Shown here: in pieces, positions 28,563 to 37,971 of the stretch
Layout of the letters: the number at the start of each line of letters is the position of its first letter
How positions within the stretch are numbered: position 1 is the stretch's first letter
From: Shewanella abyssi
GTDB taxonomy: Bacteria > Pseudomonadota > Gammaproteobacteria > Enterobacterales > Shewanellaceae
Assembly (NCBI RefSeq): GCF_023284025.1
Contig: NZ_JAKIKR010000038.1
Location: 1 to 49,969, forward strand
Direction of reading: 5' to 3'
DNA length: 49,969 bases
Notes under the pieces: model-generated
Databases searched by the model: none
What the model was told of the DNA's origin: nothing
The model's input: only the letters and a program-made list of their open reading frames with translations
Program-made: the position numbers and the translations under genes

Positions 28563-30242
28563 TCATAAGAGTGCACTACAAGCGGTACGTTTGACTTTAC
28601 CGCTGGTGGTTTTAGGGATGGTGCCAGGTGGGACGACTAAGATACGGTCGAGGGTGATCTCATGTTCCTCAGTCACCATTGCCTTAAGGTCATCAGTCAT
28701 TCGACTGAGTTTGTTATCAGCTAACGCCTGTCGGCTGACCTCTACAATTGCGGCAAGTTTGGTCTGGGAGTCTCGCTGAAACGAAAATACTGCGGCGCCA
28801 TTGCCTTTAGCGGCATAGCGATAAGAGCGGCAAGTTCTTTCTATATCATAAGGATAAATATTACGGCCTCGGACAATAAGCAGCTCCTTAATTCTGCCGC
28901 TAATATATAACTGCTGAGCTAAGATAAACCCCATATCACCCGTGCGAAGGAAGGTTTGCGGATCACCACTGGATAACTTGGCGTAAAACTCATCTGCGGT
29001 TTTAGCGGGTTGATTTAGGTAACCCGCGGCAACAGAGTCACCAGCGATCCAAATCTCTCCCGTTTCATTTGAACGACATATTTCAAACGTATCGGGGTTA
29101 ACGATACGAACAGTAAAATCGTCATTGATCGCGCCGCAACACACCACTTTGACACCATCGGCCTTAGTCTCTACACGGCCAAGCTCAAATAATGCCTTAT
29201 CTACAGTGATGGACTGCACCCCTGTACCTTTGGGTCCACCGGAGACAAAAAGCGTTGTTTCTGCCATGCCATAGCTGGGAAAAAAAGCATTGCTATCAAA
29301 ACCTAAATGATAGAATCGCTGGGAAAACTGCTGCATTGTTGAGGCACTTACGGGTTCGGAACCATTCAAAGCAATCTTCCAACAACTTAAGTCTAAATCG
29401 GACAAGTCTTCAGTTTCACGGATCAAATTGACGCAGTGTTCATAACCAAAATTAGGGGCGGCAGAGCAGAAAATTCGATACTGCGAAATGAGCTTGAGCC
29501 AGCGACTGGGTCGCTGAATGAAACTCATCGGAGGCATAAAAACATATCGCCCAGCAAGATAGAGCGGCAGCAGCATATGCCCTACTAGGCCCATATCATG
29601 GAACTGTGGTAACCAACCGCCAACAACGGCGCCTTTAGGATGCTGACATGACTGCTGCATAACCTGCATGTTATGCACAATATTGGCTTGTGTGACCATC
29701 ACCCCTTTAGGGCTGCTCGTTGAACCCGAGGTGTACTGAATAAACGCAACTTGATCCGAAGTTACTGCAGGAATATCTATATCTTCCAGCGTTCGGTAAT
29801 GCTCATCAATCCAGATAAAATCAGACTCATGGCCGCCTTGAGTTTCGGTCAGCTGTTTGCAGAGGGATTTTTGGGTATCGGCAGTGGTTAGAATCGCCTT
29901 TACTTTGGCATCCTCTAAAATGGTTAACGTACGTTCAAATTGCTTAGCGTTGCGAGTAACATTAAGCGGGATAGCAATAACACCAGCACGTAAACAAGCT
30001 AAGAAATCAACAATAAACTCTAACCCAGATGGGAAAAGCAGTGCCACATGTTTGTTTCTATATCCCAATAAGGTCAGCAGTTTTGCCCTAACTTCAACTT
30101 TTTCCACTAAGGCTTTATAGGTCAAGTGTAAGGCGGTCTCTGGGCCTCGAGGTTGAAATGAGCAGGCGATGCTACTGGCTTCATTCCGTGCATGATTTGT
30201 GATGATATCAGTTAACAAAGGCGTGGCCGGTGTATTACTCAT
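28563..30242 (-). CDS. Fatty-acyl-AMP ligase (FAAL-type adenylating enzyme)
   Basis: A 559-aa ANL-superfamily enzyme. The P-loop is YTSGSTSSPKGVMVTQANI (about residue 170). WLPQFHDMGLVGHMLLPLY followed by FMPPMSFIQRPSRWLKLIS is characteristic of FAALs rather than acyl-CoA ligases. FPSYGMAETTLFVSGG and the GDMGFILAQQLYISGRIKE hinge region follow. FAALs form acyl-AMP and pass the acyl group to a carrier protein, here most likely the ACP encoded 27 bp downstream. The start ATG overlaps the stop of the cysteine desulfurase gene (ATGA), indicating translational coupling. The chain accepted is unknown. Confidence 0.9.
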   Translation of the reverse strand: MSNTPATPLLTDIITNHARNEASSIACSFQPRGPETALHLTYKALVEKVEVRAKLLTLLGYRNKHVALLFPSGLEFIVDFLACLRAGVIAIPLNVTRNAKQFERTLTILEDAKVKAILTTADTQKSLCKQLTETQGGHESDFIWIDEHYRTLEDIDIPAVTSDQVAFIQYTSGSTSSPKGVMVTQANIVHNMQVMQQSCQHPKGAVVGGWLPQFHDMGLVGHMLLPLYLAGRYVFMPPMSFIQRPSRWLKLISQYRIFCSAAPNFGYEHCVNLIRETEDLSDLDLSCWKIALNGSEPVSASTMQQFSQRFYHLGFDSNAFFPSYGMAETTLFVSGGPKGTGVQSITVDKALFELGRVETKADGVKVVCCGAINDDFTVRIVNPDTFEICRSNETGEIWIAGDSVAAGYLNQPAKTADEFYAKLSSGDPQTFLRTGDMGFILAQQLYISGRIKELLIVRGRNIYPYDIERTCRSYRYAAKGNGAAVFSFQRDSQTKLAAIVEVSRQALADNKLSRMTDDLKAMVTEEHEITLDRILVVPPGTIPKTTSGKVKRTACSALL

Positions 30243-31423
30243 GACGGTTCACTGCCACTGATCCGCAGCAACTGCTGCACTTCAGTCACTAAGGCATCGA
30301 CAAACCGACTAATTTGCTGCTCATCAGTAAAACAACCAAAGCTCACTCTAATTGCCCCAAGCACTTGCTCTTCGGTCAACCCCATCGCCGTTAGCACATG
30401 GGACAGTTGCTTAGTTTTGTTGTTGCTGCAGGCTGACCCGACGGAAATAATAAAACCATGCAACATCTCCATCCTCAGCGCCAGCGCCTCGCCACGGATC
30501 CCATTAATGGAAATGTTGAGTGTGTTAGAAAGTGCTGACGCATAATTCGTAGCGCCATTAAACGTGAGTGCGATAGGAGAGTTTTCCAATAACGTCATCA
30601 TTTGCTGCTTTAACTTAAAGCAATGACGGTCCCAAAATACCAGATCCTTTTTAGCTTCGTCTGCGGCAATGGAGATCCCCGTCATTGCGACCAAGTTCTC
30701 GGTACCTGAACGCATAGAAAACTCTTGCCCACCACCATGGATCAACGGCTCTATGGAGTCTCTGTCTTTTATGTAAAGACTACCAACCCCCTTAGGACCA
30801 TAAAATTTGTGTGCTGAAAGCGATAGGTAATCCACCCCAAGCTGCTGAACATCAACTAAACGTTTGCCAACGAACTGCACCGCATCAACATGAACAGGAA
30901 TCGCCTTTTCTGCGGCAACCTTGCAGATCTGTTCGATAGGTTGAATAGCGCCGGTTTCATTATTGGCAAACATAATGGTGGCCAATTGGGTATTAGCTTG
31001 GATCGCGGACTCAAAATCGGCAACCGATATATGACCATCGATATTGGGCTGTAAATAGGTCACGCTAAAGCCGAGTCGCTCGACACAGTACTTAACAGTA
31101 TCGAGTACCGATGCATGCTCCATCGAGGTGGTAATGATGTGGCCAGGATGACTCAGATGTTTAAATAACACCCCTTTAATCGCCCAGTTGTTGGCTTCAG
31201 AACCACCGGAGGTGAAAAAAATATTCTCCGAACTAGCACCAAGCAGCCCAGCGAGGTTTTCTCTTGCTTGCGAAATCACCGCTCTATTATTGACCGAATA
31301 CCGATTAGGGCTAGAGGGATTGGCAAAGAGATTAATAATGGGTTGCATAGACAATGCAACGCCCTTAGAGATTGGCGTCGTTGCATTGTAGTCAAAATAT
31401 CCTTGCAGATGCTGTTGGTCCAC
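30239..31423 (-). CDS. Cysteine desulfurase, NifS/IscS-like, in a biosynthetic operon
   Basis: A 394-aa PLP enzyme that takes sulfur from cysteine as a protein persulfide. FDYNATTP opens the protein. TSGGSEANNWAIKG and MEHAS (His103) follow, then SLSAHKFYGPKG with PLP lysine Lys206, and the active-site loop VGSACSNNK with Cys332. All catalytic residues appear intact. It sits between an IscU-like scaffold gene (3-bp gap) and a FAAL gene (4-bp overlap). None of the housekeeping partners iscR, hscBA or fdx is near, so it is a dedicated copy, either for an Fe-S enzyme or for sulfur incorporation. Confidence 0.92.
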   Translation of the reverse strand: MDQQHLQGYFDYNATTPISKGVALSMQPIINLFANPSSPNRYSVNNRAVISQARENLAGLLGASSENIFFTSGGSEANNWAIKGVLFKHLSHPGHIITTSMEHASVLDTVKYCVERLGFSVTYLQPNIDGHISVADFESAIQANTQLATIMFANNETGAIQPIEQICKVAAEKAIPVHVDAVQFVGKRLVDVQQLGVDYLSLSAHKFYGPKGVGSLYIKDRDSIEPLIHGGGQEFSMRSGTENLVAMTGISIAADEAKKDLVFWDRHCFKLKQQMMTLLENSPIALTFNGATNYASALSNTLNISINGIRGEALALRMEMLHGFIISVGSACSNNKTKQLSHVLTAMGLTEEQVLGAIRVSFGCFTDEQQISRFVDALVTEVQQLLRISGSEPS

Positions 31424-31426
31424 CTG

Positions 31427-31795
31427 CTAACCCTCTTCCAGTGATACAGCGAGACTTAACTCTCGATGCAACTCATTGAGGATATTGACGCAATGTTGCT
31501 GTGAAGGCTCTAACTCTCCTAGCATCGCGGAAATTTCAGCGGTTTGTCGCGCTGAAACCTCAGCAAAGGACTTGCCTATAATTGACCGGCAAAAAACATT
31601 CGCAGCGGCAACGGAGGTAGCACATCCCCACGCCCTGAATCGACTGTCTAGGATAGAGTCACCATCTAGGCTAACCTGCATTTGAATACGGTCACCACAC
31701 ACTGGATTGCCTATTTCAAACTGGTGATCAGCGGACTCTAGATCGCCAACAAACTCAGGGTGACTAAAGTTATCAATAATAATATCGTTATACAT
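31427..31795 (-). CDS. IscU/NifU N-terminal-like Fe-S scaffold protein
   Basis: A 122-aa scaffold with the three conserved cysteines and Asp of IscU: Cys33 and Asp35 in GNPVCGD, Cys58 in AWGCAT and Cys102 in QHCVN. An extra Cys69 is present. The HscA-binding LPPVK motif of classic IscU is absent, placing it with SufU/NifU-like relatives. The partner desulfurase is the next gene. The Fe-S client is not evident, because no radical SAM, ferredoxin or dehydratase gene lies in the operon. Confidence 0.88.
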   Translation of the reverse strand: MYNDIIIDNFSHPEFVGDLESADHQFEIGNPVCGDRIQMQVSLDGDSILDSRFRAWGCATSVAAANVFCRSIIGKSFAEVSARQTAEISAMLGELEPSQQHCVNILNELHRELSLAVSLEEG

Positions 31796-31826
31796 AACGC
31801 AATCTCTTTGGGTAATTGTTGGTAAC

Positions 31827-33002
31827 TTAAGACACTATCGGGCAAGCATTGTCACGCTCAGCTTCAACGTCATCCAAACGCTTATCGAGGTTTACCGCAC
31901 AACAGCCAAACTCTTTCGATTCAGGTAAACGCATCACATACTGCATTCGCTGTCCGCTGCGGCCAGATTCATCAGTTTTAGGCAATAAACGGATCAGATC
32001 TTCAGTCAAAATAAAGCCTGGAGTCGATCGCGATAACGGGTCCAATATAGCCAGCTGACCAATGTCACCGACCTTTACTTCCTTATCTAAATTTTTTGGG
32101 TCACGTACAGAGAAATGCACGAATGGCGATACATGCTTAACGCCATTCTCGTCATCGATAGCAATGACGTTCGATTCAACTAACGCGTAGATATCGCGGA
32201 TTTGCTCCGCTCTTACGCCCAGATACTCGATACACTCTTGATTAAACTCAGCTCTAGACATCATCTCGCCATTGAAGCGTTTCCAACCTCCTAAAGTAAT
32301 CACCAAGGTATTTTTATCTAATTTGAGTCGAGTATTTGTGGCTTTCAAATAGCGGATAAAGCGATTAATAAGAAACGGAGGCCCAATAATATGACGGTCA
32401 AACCTCCCGCCCCACCCTTGCAACTGTTCTAGGGCATCTTCTGGAGCAAAAGTTTCATTTTTAACCATAAACTTATGGGTATCGAGCAGCCCTGATAATA
32501 AATTAAGCGCCTTGATCATGCCCATTTCAGGGATCTCTTCAGTCGAAGGGCAAAGATATAAGCCGGCACCTTTTGATAATTTCAGGAACTCGCGATACAT
32601 GGCGTAAATGCCTAATATCGCGTTATCTACCGTGTCACTGCAACGACGTGACACACTTGGAATGCCGGATGTCCCCGTGCTACGCATTTCCAACTCAATC
32701 GTGTTAAGGCTTTTTGAAAGTAACTTATGACTGTCGTTGGCTTTAAAAAGATGGATCGGTAATAACGGAATTTTGATTAAGTCATCAGTACAGAGGATTT
32801 GCGTTGGCGTGATACCACGAGCTTCGCAAGCATTGCGAAAGAAGGTGTTATTTTGATAATGAAATTCAAACGACTCAACCACTAATGAATGCTTAAATGA
32901 CAAAAGATCAATTTCACTCATGGCGTACAATTGTCCAACAGAAGACAGGGCAACCTTGATAGGATCGAGCCCTGCTTGTTCTAACGTTCTATATAATTCC
33001 AT
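31827..33002 (-). CDS. LuxE-like acyl-protein synthetase
   Basis: A 391-aa protein of the LuxE family. In bioluminescent bacteria LuxE adenylates a fatty acid and carries it as a thioester within the aldehyde-forming reductase complex. The adenylate-binding motif is RSTGTSGIPS (107-116). A Cys-Cys pair at about 367-368 lies near the C terminus, where LuxE has its acyl-accepting cysteine. No luxC, luxD or luciferase genes are present, so this is not a lux operon. It is first in the nine-gene series and may activate a carboxylate for thioester formation or transfer to sulfur. The leader has only a weak ribosome binding site. Confidence 0.85.
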   Translation of the reverse strand: MELYRTLEQAGLDPIKVALSSVGQLYAMSEIDLLSFKHSLVVESFEFHYQNNTFFRNACEARGITPTQILCTDDLIKIPLLPIHLFKANDSHKLLSKSLNTIELEMRSTGTSGIPSVSRRCSDTVDNAILGIYAMYREFLKLSKGAGLYLCPSTEEIPEMGMIKALNLLSGLLDTHKFMVKNETFAPEDALEQLQGWGGRFDRHIIGPPFLINRFIRYLKATNTRLKLDKNTLVITLGGWKRFNGEMMSRAEFNQECIEYLGVRAEQIRDIYALVESNVIAIDDENGVKHVSPFVHFSVRDPKNLDKEVKVGDIGQLAILDPLSRSTPGFILTEDLIRLLPKTDESGRSGQRMQYVMRLPESKEFGCCAVNLDKRLDDVEAERDNACPIVS

Positions 33003-33396
33003 TTAATTGCAATCGCCTTTATTAATAATCACTTATCACTTTAAAAACCAAGTAGCTCCATCAGAGATAAAGCCCGGCTGATATTTAATTGTTAGTGTTC
33101 AAGTCGTAGTTAGGAAGAAAAAAGTGCTGTAGCCAATCAAGGGAGAAATAGCTACAACACGAAACGGTCAGCGAGCACGCCGCTTTAAGACATAAGACTT
33201 AGGAGTTAGGACTTAGTGCCACACCCATTAATGTAAAATAATTGCTGTCGAGTATATTGCCTGTCGGCCTAGGAATACTTGAACAAACTGGCTAACTTTG
33301 TAGCAGCACTGGTCATTGTTTTAATACAAAGCAGTCGCTGTCAGTCGTTAAATGGGGAGCGTCAATAAGAGGCAAGTTAACGACGTTGATGAGCCA
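33003..33396. promoter_or_regulatory. Leader region between the AraC-type gene and the nine-gene operon
   Basis: This 394-bp non-coding gap precedes the leftward operon and should hold its promoter. On the minus strand a tentative TTGGTT followed after 18 bp by TATTAA lies near 33016-33045, and AAAGG lies rather far (about 13 nt) from the ATG. It also holds the degenerate 7-bp repeat at 33187-33216. No open frame with coding character was seen. Confidence 0.4.
33187..33216. repeat. Degenerate 7-bp tandem repeat
   Basis: Four imperfect 7-bp units in a row (AAGACAT, AAGACTT, AGGAGTT, AGGACTT) followed by AG. The period is the same as in the perfect TTCTAGG array near the right end of the window, although the unit sequence differs. 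Confidence 0.6.
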
Positions 33397-34137
33397 TTAT
33401 AGTGATGCGAAAAGTGCTTTAGCCTGCTGAATTGAAATACCGAACATAGCCCTGAATGTTCGACTTAGATGAGCGCTATCAGCAAAGCCTGTTAGATGTG
33501 CCGATTCGGTTGCGGTATGCCCAGACATCATCGCGGTGATAGCGCAGGATAAACGGCGCCATCTTAGATAAGGCCGCCAAGCAATCCCCATCTGGGTACT
33601 AAATAGATGCCTAAAACGACTCTCAGACATGAAGAGTTCACTGGCCACCTCACTGGCTCGCCAATTAGCTGGCTTTTGACAGGCACCTTGTAGACATAGG
33701 TCGAGCCTGGTTAATAGGGTTTGAATCCGCTTATCCAATGTCGGCGTGGATTGCGGGTCTTTGGCAACAGAGATATTTAATGCTTTCAGCAAGGGTGCTA
33801 GCACTTCGTTCGGACTATCTTGGGGTTTTTCAGCTAAGTAAGCGCCTAGCAGATGGTTAAATGGCACCACCTCCTTGTCGGCAATCATCTTAGTTAAATT
33901 GATACCAAGCTCACACTGCGGTTCCACCAGCAATATCCAGCCTTCATCTAGCTGCAGTTTATGCTCCACTTGGGAGTCGATAATCAAATTGCCACTCGCA
34001 TGCCCCCCTGACCATTGGCATGAGGAATCCCCTTTCGCCCACACAAGCTGTATAGCATGATGGCGATGTAATGCTGTATCGAGTGCGGCACCATAGGTAA
34101 TCAACACTCCATGTCGAATCCAAACTTGTGGCTTCAA
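33397..34137 (-). CDS. AraC family transcriptional regulator
   Basis: An AraC/XylS-type protein of about 246 aa. The N-terminal part is cupin-like (ALHRHHAIQLVWA). The C-terminal double HTH covers roughly the last 100 residues, with MSESRFRHLFSTQMGIAWRPYLRW and GFADSAHLSRTFRAMFGIS. No ATG is available at the N terminus. TTG at 34185 has no ribosome binding site, whereas TTG at 34137 is preceded by AGAGG, so I prefer the latter. It lies upstream of and in the same orientation as the acyl/sulfur operon and is its most likely regulator, but it is also divergent from fadB. Confidence 0.85.
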   Translation of the reverse strand: MKPQVWIRHGVLITYGAALDTALHRHHAIQLVWAKGDSSCQWSGGHASGNLIIDSQVEHKLQLDEGWILLVEPQCELGINLTKMIADKEVVPFNHLLGAYLAEKPQDSPNEVLAPLLKALNISVAKDPQSTPTLDKRIQTLLTRLDLCLQGACQKPANWRASEVASELFMSESRFRHLFSTQMGIAWRPYLRWRRLSCAITAMMSGHTATESAHLTGFADSAHLSRTFRAMFGISIQQAKALFASL

Positions 34138-34416
34138 AATACCCTCTGTAATAAATGAATTCCCTTCACCGAAATTCGCTTGCAATTGCTATGCAGTCAA
34201 TCGAAAAGTCGCTGCCTCAATCAAACTACCTTAACAAGCGAGGTTTGCAAGTTAGAAAACCTCACGCTAGTTTACTTGATTCACTAATTTAGCGCTTCAA
34301 ACACTTAAAGCTGATTTAATAGCTATGCTTTCTAGGTAAAAGCCAATGAAAACCGGCAAGCTAATAAAGATAAGTATTTGATTACACACCACTATTACTT
34401 AACAACACAGAATAAC

Positions 34417-34430
34417 TAAACGATCGTTTA
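34417..34430. promoter_or_regulatory. PsrA/FadR-type palindrome upstream of fadBA
   Basis: TAAACGATCGTTTA is a perfect 14-bp palindrome containing AAAC-N4-GTTT. This is the core of operators reported for the TetR-type fatty-acid sensor PsrA in Pseudomonas and Shewanella. It lies 145 bp upstream of fadB in the 390-bp gap shared with the AraC-type gene. Binding is inferred from the sequence only. Confidence 0.55.
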
Positions 34431-34450
34431 AATTGGGTGTTGTAATTTAA

Positions 34451-34466
34451 TGTGATTCATCGCACA
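34451..34466. promoter_or_regulatory. CRP-like site upstream of fadBA
   Basis: TGTGATTCATCGCACA matches the CRP half-site pair TGTGA-N6-TCACA at nine of ten positions. It lies 21 bp after the PsrA-like palindrome and about 110 bp before the fadB start. No convincing -35/-10 pair could be fixed. The remainder of 34186-34575 shows no coding features. Confidence 0.5.
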
Positions 34467-34575
34467 CTGAGCAACAACTGGTCAAATGATGGCCGAAGCT
34501 GCTGTGAAGAAAAGAGTTATATTTACTCATTACACGACGAGTAGATAGTTAACTTACGCTATAAGGAAGCAAGCA

Positions 34576-36729
34576 ATGATCTACCAAAGCCCTACAATTG
34601 AGGTTGAGTTACTTGAGGACAACATCGCTCATTTGTGTTTTAACGCACAAGGTTCGGTCAATAAGTTCGATAGAGAAACCATCGACTCTTTAAATGCTGC
34701 ACTCGACAGCATTAAGCAAAATAACAATATCAAAGGTTTAATGCTGACGTCATCGAAATCAACATTTATTGTTGGTGCAGACATCACTGAATTCTTGGGA
34801 CTTTTTGCTGAGGAAGATTCAGTACTATTGTCTTGGTTGCAAGAAGCTAATGTTGTTTTCAATAAATTGGAAGATCTGCCGTTTCCGACAATTTCAGCGA
34901 TTAATGGCTTTGCGCTAGGGGCTGGATGTGAAACCATTCTGGCCACCGATCTCCGTATTGCAGACACCACAGCTCGCATCGGGCTACCTGAAACTAAGTT
35001 AGGTATCATCCCAGGTTTTGGCGGTACAGTGCGCTTACCTCGCGTAGTCGGTGCAGACAATGCGCTTGAGTGGATCACGTCAGGTAAAGATCAACGACCA
35101 GAAGCAGCATTAAAAATTGGCGCTATCGATGCGCTCGTGGCACCAGAGCAGTTGCAAAGTGCAGCACTAAGAATGTTGAAAGATGCTGTAGCAGAAAAGC
35201 TTGATTGGCAGACGCGCCGCGCTAAAAAACTGGCGCCACTAACGCTGCCAAAACTTGAAGCTATGATGTCATTCGCTACCGCTAAAGGTATGGTCTTTAA
35301 GGTTGCCGGTAAACACTACCCAGCGCCAATGGCGGTAGTCAGTGTTATCGAGCAGGCAGCCAAGTGCTCCCGCGCTGAAGCCCTTAAGATTGAGCATCAA
35401 GCCTTTGCTAAACTAGCAAAGACCGAAGTTGCTCAAGCATTGATTGGCATCTTCCTTAATGATCAGCTGGTAAAAGGCAAAGCTAAGAAAGCCGGCAAAC
35501 TGGCTAAGAAAGTAAACTCTGCTGCGGTATTAGGTGCTGGGATAATGGGTGGCGGTATCGCCTACCAGAGCGCCAGCAAGGGTACACCGATTGTGATGAA
35601 AGATATTGCACAACCGGCGCTAGAGCTAGGGCTTAACGAAGCATCTAAACTGCTAACGGCGCAAGTTAAGCGCGGTCGTTCGACTCCAGCCAAAATGGCT
35701 ACAGTACTGAACAACATCACTCCAACGCTGGACTACGGACCAGTGAAAGCCGTTGATATTATTGTTGAAGCTGTGGTTGAGCATCCAAAAGTGAAAGCTA
35801 TGGTGCTTGCAGAAGTTGAACAGCATGTCACTGAAGATGCCATCATCACGTCAAACACTTCAACTATCTCAATCAACCTCCTCGCTAAGAGCCTGAAAAA
35901 GCCTGAACGCTTCTGTGGTATGCACTTCTTTAACCCGGTGCACAAGATGCCATTGGTTGAAGTTATTCGCGGTGAAAACAGCTCTGAAGAGACTATTGCT
36001 TCCGTTGTCGCTTACGCAAGTAAAATGGGTAAAACCCCTATCGTCGTCAACGACTGTCCTGGTTTCTTTGTTAACCGTGTATTGTTCCCATATTTTGCCG
36101 GTTTTAGTGGCCTACTCGCTGATGGTGCCGACTTTGCAGCTATCGATAAGGTGATGGAAAAACAGTTTGGCTGGCCTATGGGTCCGGCATACTTACTGGA
36201 TGTTGTTGGTCTTGATACGGGTCACCATGCTCAAGCCGTTATGGCTGAAGGCTTCCCTGAGCGCATGGGTAAAACAGCTAAAGATGCTATTGACGTCATG
36301 TTTGAAGCTGAGCGATTTGGTCAGAAGAATAACAAAGGCTTTTACCAATATTCAATTGACCGCCGTGGTAAGCCAAAGAAAGATTTAGACCCAACCAGCT
36401 ATGAGTTACTCCAAGCTGAGTTTGGTGAGAAGAAAGCATTCGAATCAGATGAGATCATCGCTCGTACCATGATCCCAATGATCATCGAGACGGTACGCTG
36501 TCTTGAAGAAGGTATTATCGCTTCGCCTGCTGAAGCGGATATGGGCTTAGTTTACGGCCTTGGTTTCCCACCCTTTAGAGGCGGTGTATTCCGTTACCTA
36601 GATACCATGGGTGTGGCAAACTTTGTCGCATTAGCTGACAAATATGCTCACTTAGGTGGTCTATACCAAGTCACCGACGCTATGCGTGAACTCGCCGCCA
36701 ACAATGGCAGCTACTACCAGCAGGCTTAA
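34576..36729 (+). CDS. fadB: Fatty acid oxidation complex alpha subunit
   Basis: FadB carries enoyl-CoA hydratase and 3-hydroxyacyl-CoA dehydrogenase activities of aerobic beta-oxidation and assembles with FadA. The 717-aa protein has an N-terminal crotonase domain ([50 protein letters not shown] with the two catalytic Glu). Its NAD-binding domain starts [21 protein letters not shown], and the dehydrogenase His lies in [27 protein letters not shown] precedes the ATG. fadA follows 18 bp later. The PsrA-like and CRP-like sites upstream suggest fatty-acid and carbon-source control. Confidence 0.98.
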   Translation: MIYQSPTIEVELLEDNIAHLCFNAQGSVNKFDRETIDSLNAALDSIKQNNNIKGLMLTSSKSTFIVGADITEFLGLFAEEDSVLLSWLQEANVVFNKLEDLPFPTISAINGFALGAGCETILATDLRIADTTARIGLPETKLGIIPGFGGTVRLPRVVGADNALEWITSGKDQRPEAALKIGAIDALVAPEQLQSAALRMLKDAVAEKLDWQTRRAKKLAPLTLPKLEAMMSFATAKGMVFKVAGKHYPAPMAVVSVIEQAAKCSRAEALKIEHQAFAKLAKTEVAQALIGIFLNDQLVKGKAKKAGKLAKKVNSAAVLGAGIMGGGIAYQSASKGTPIVMKDIAQPALELGLNEASKLLTAQVKRGRSTPAKMATVLNNITPTLDYGPVKAVDIIVEAVVEHPKVKAMVLAEVEQHVTEDAIITSNTSTISINLLAKSLKKPERFCGMHFFNPVHKMPLVEVIRGENSSEETIASVVAYASKMGKTPIVVNDCPGFFVNRVLFPYFAGFSGLLADGADFAAIDKVMEKQFGWPMGPAYLLDVVGLDTGHHAQAVMAEGFPERMGKTAKDAIDVMFEAERFGQKNNKGFYQYSIDRRGKPKKDLDPTSYELLQAEFGEKKAFESDEIIARTMIPMIIETVRCLEEGIIASPAEADMGLVYGLGFPPFRGGVFRYLDTMGVANFVALADKYAHLGGLYQVTDAMRELAANNGSYYQQA

Positions 36730-37911
<1,182 letters not shown>

Positions 37912-37927
37912 ACTCTACTCGGTCATA

Positions 37928-37955
37928 AAAAAAGCCAGCTGATGCTGGCTTTTTT
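37928..37955. terminator. Intrinsic terminator after fadA
   Basis: A 12-bp stem with core AAAAAAGCCAGC (37928-37939) and GCTGGCTTTTTT (37944-37955), loop TGAT. It can also end the leftward transglycosylase transcript, which converges from the right. Confidence 0.88.
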
Positions 37956-37971
37956 ATTATCTGAATGCCAA

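Noticed and set aside
30239..31795. Housekeeping isc operon
   Set aside because: Only the desulfurase and scaffold are present; iscR, iscA, hscB, hscA and fdx are absent, and the genes are fused by overlap to a fatty-acyl-AMP ligase gene.
31827..33002. Bioluminescence (lux) operon
   Set aside because: Only a LuxE-like gene is present. There is no luxA, luxB, luxC or luxD in the window.
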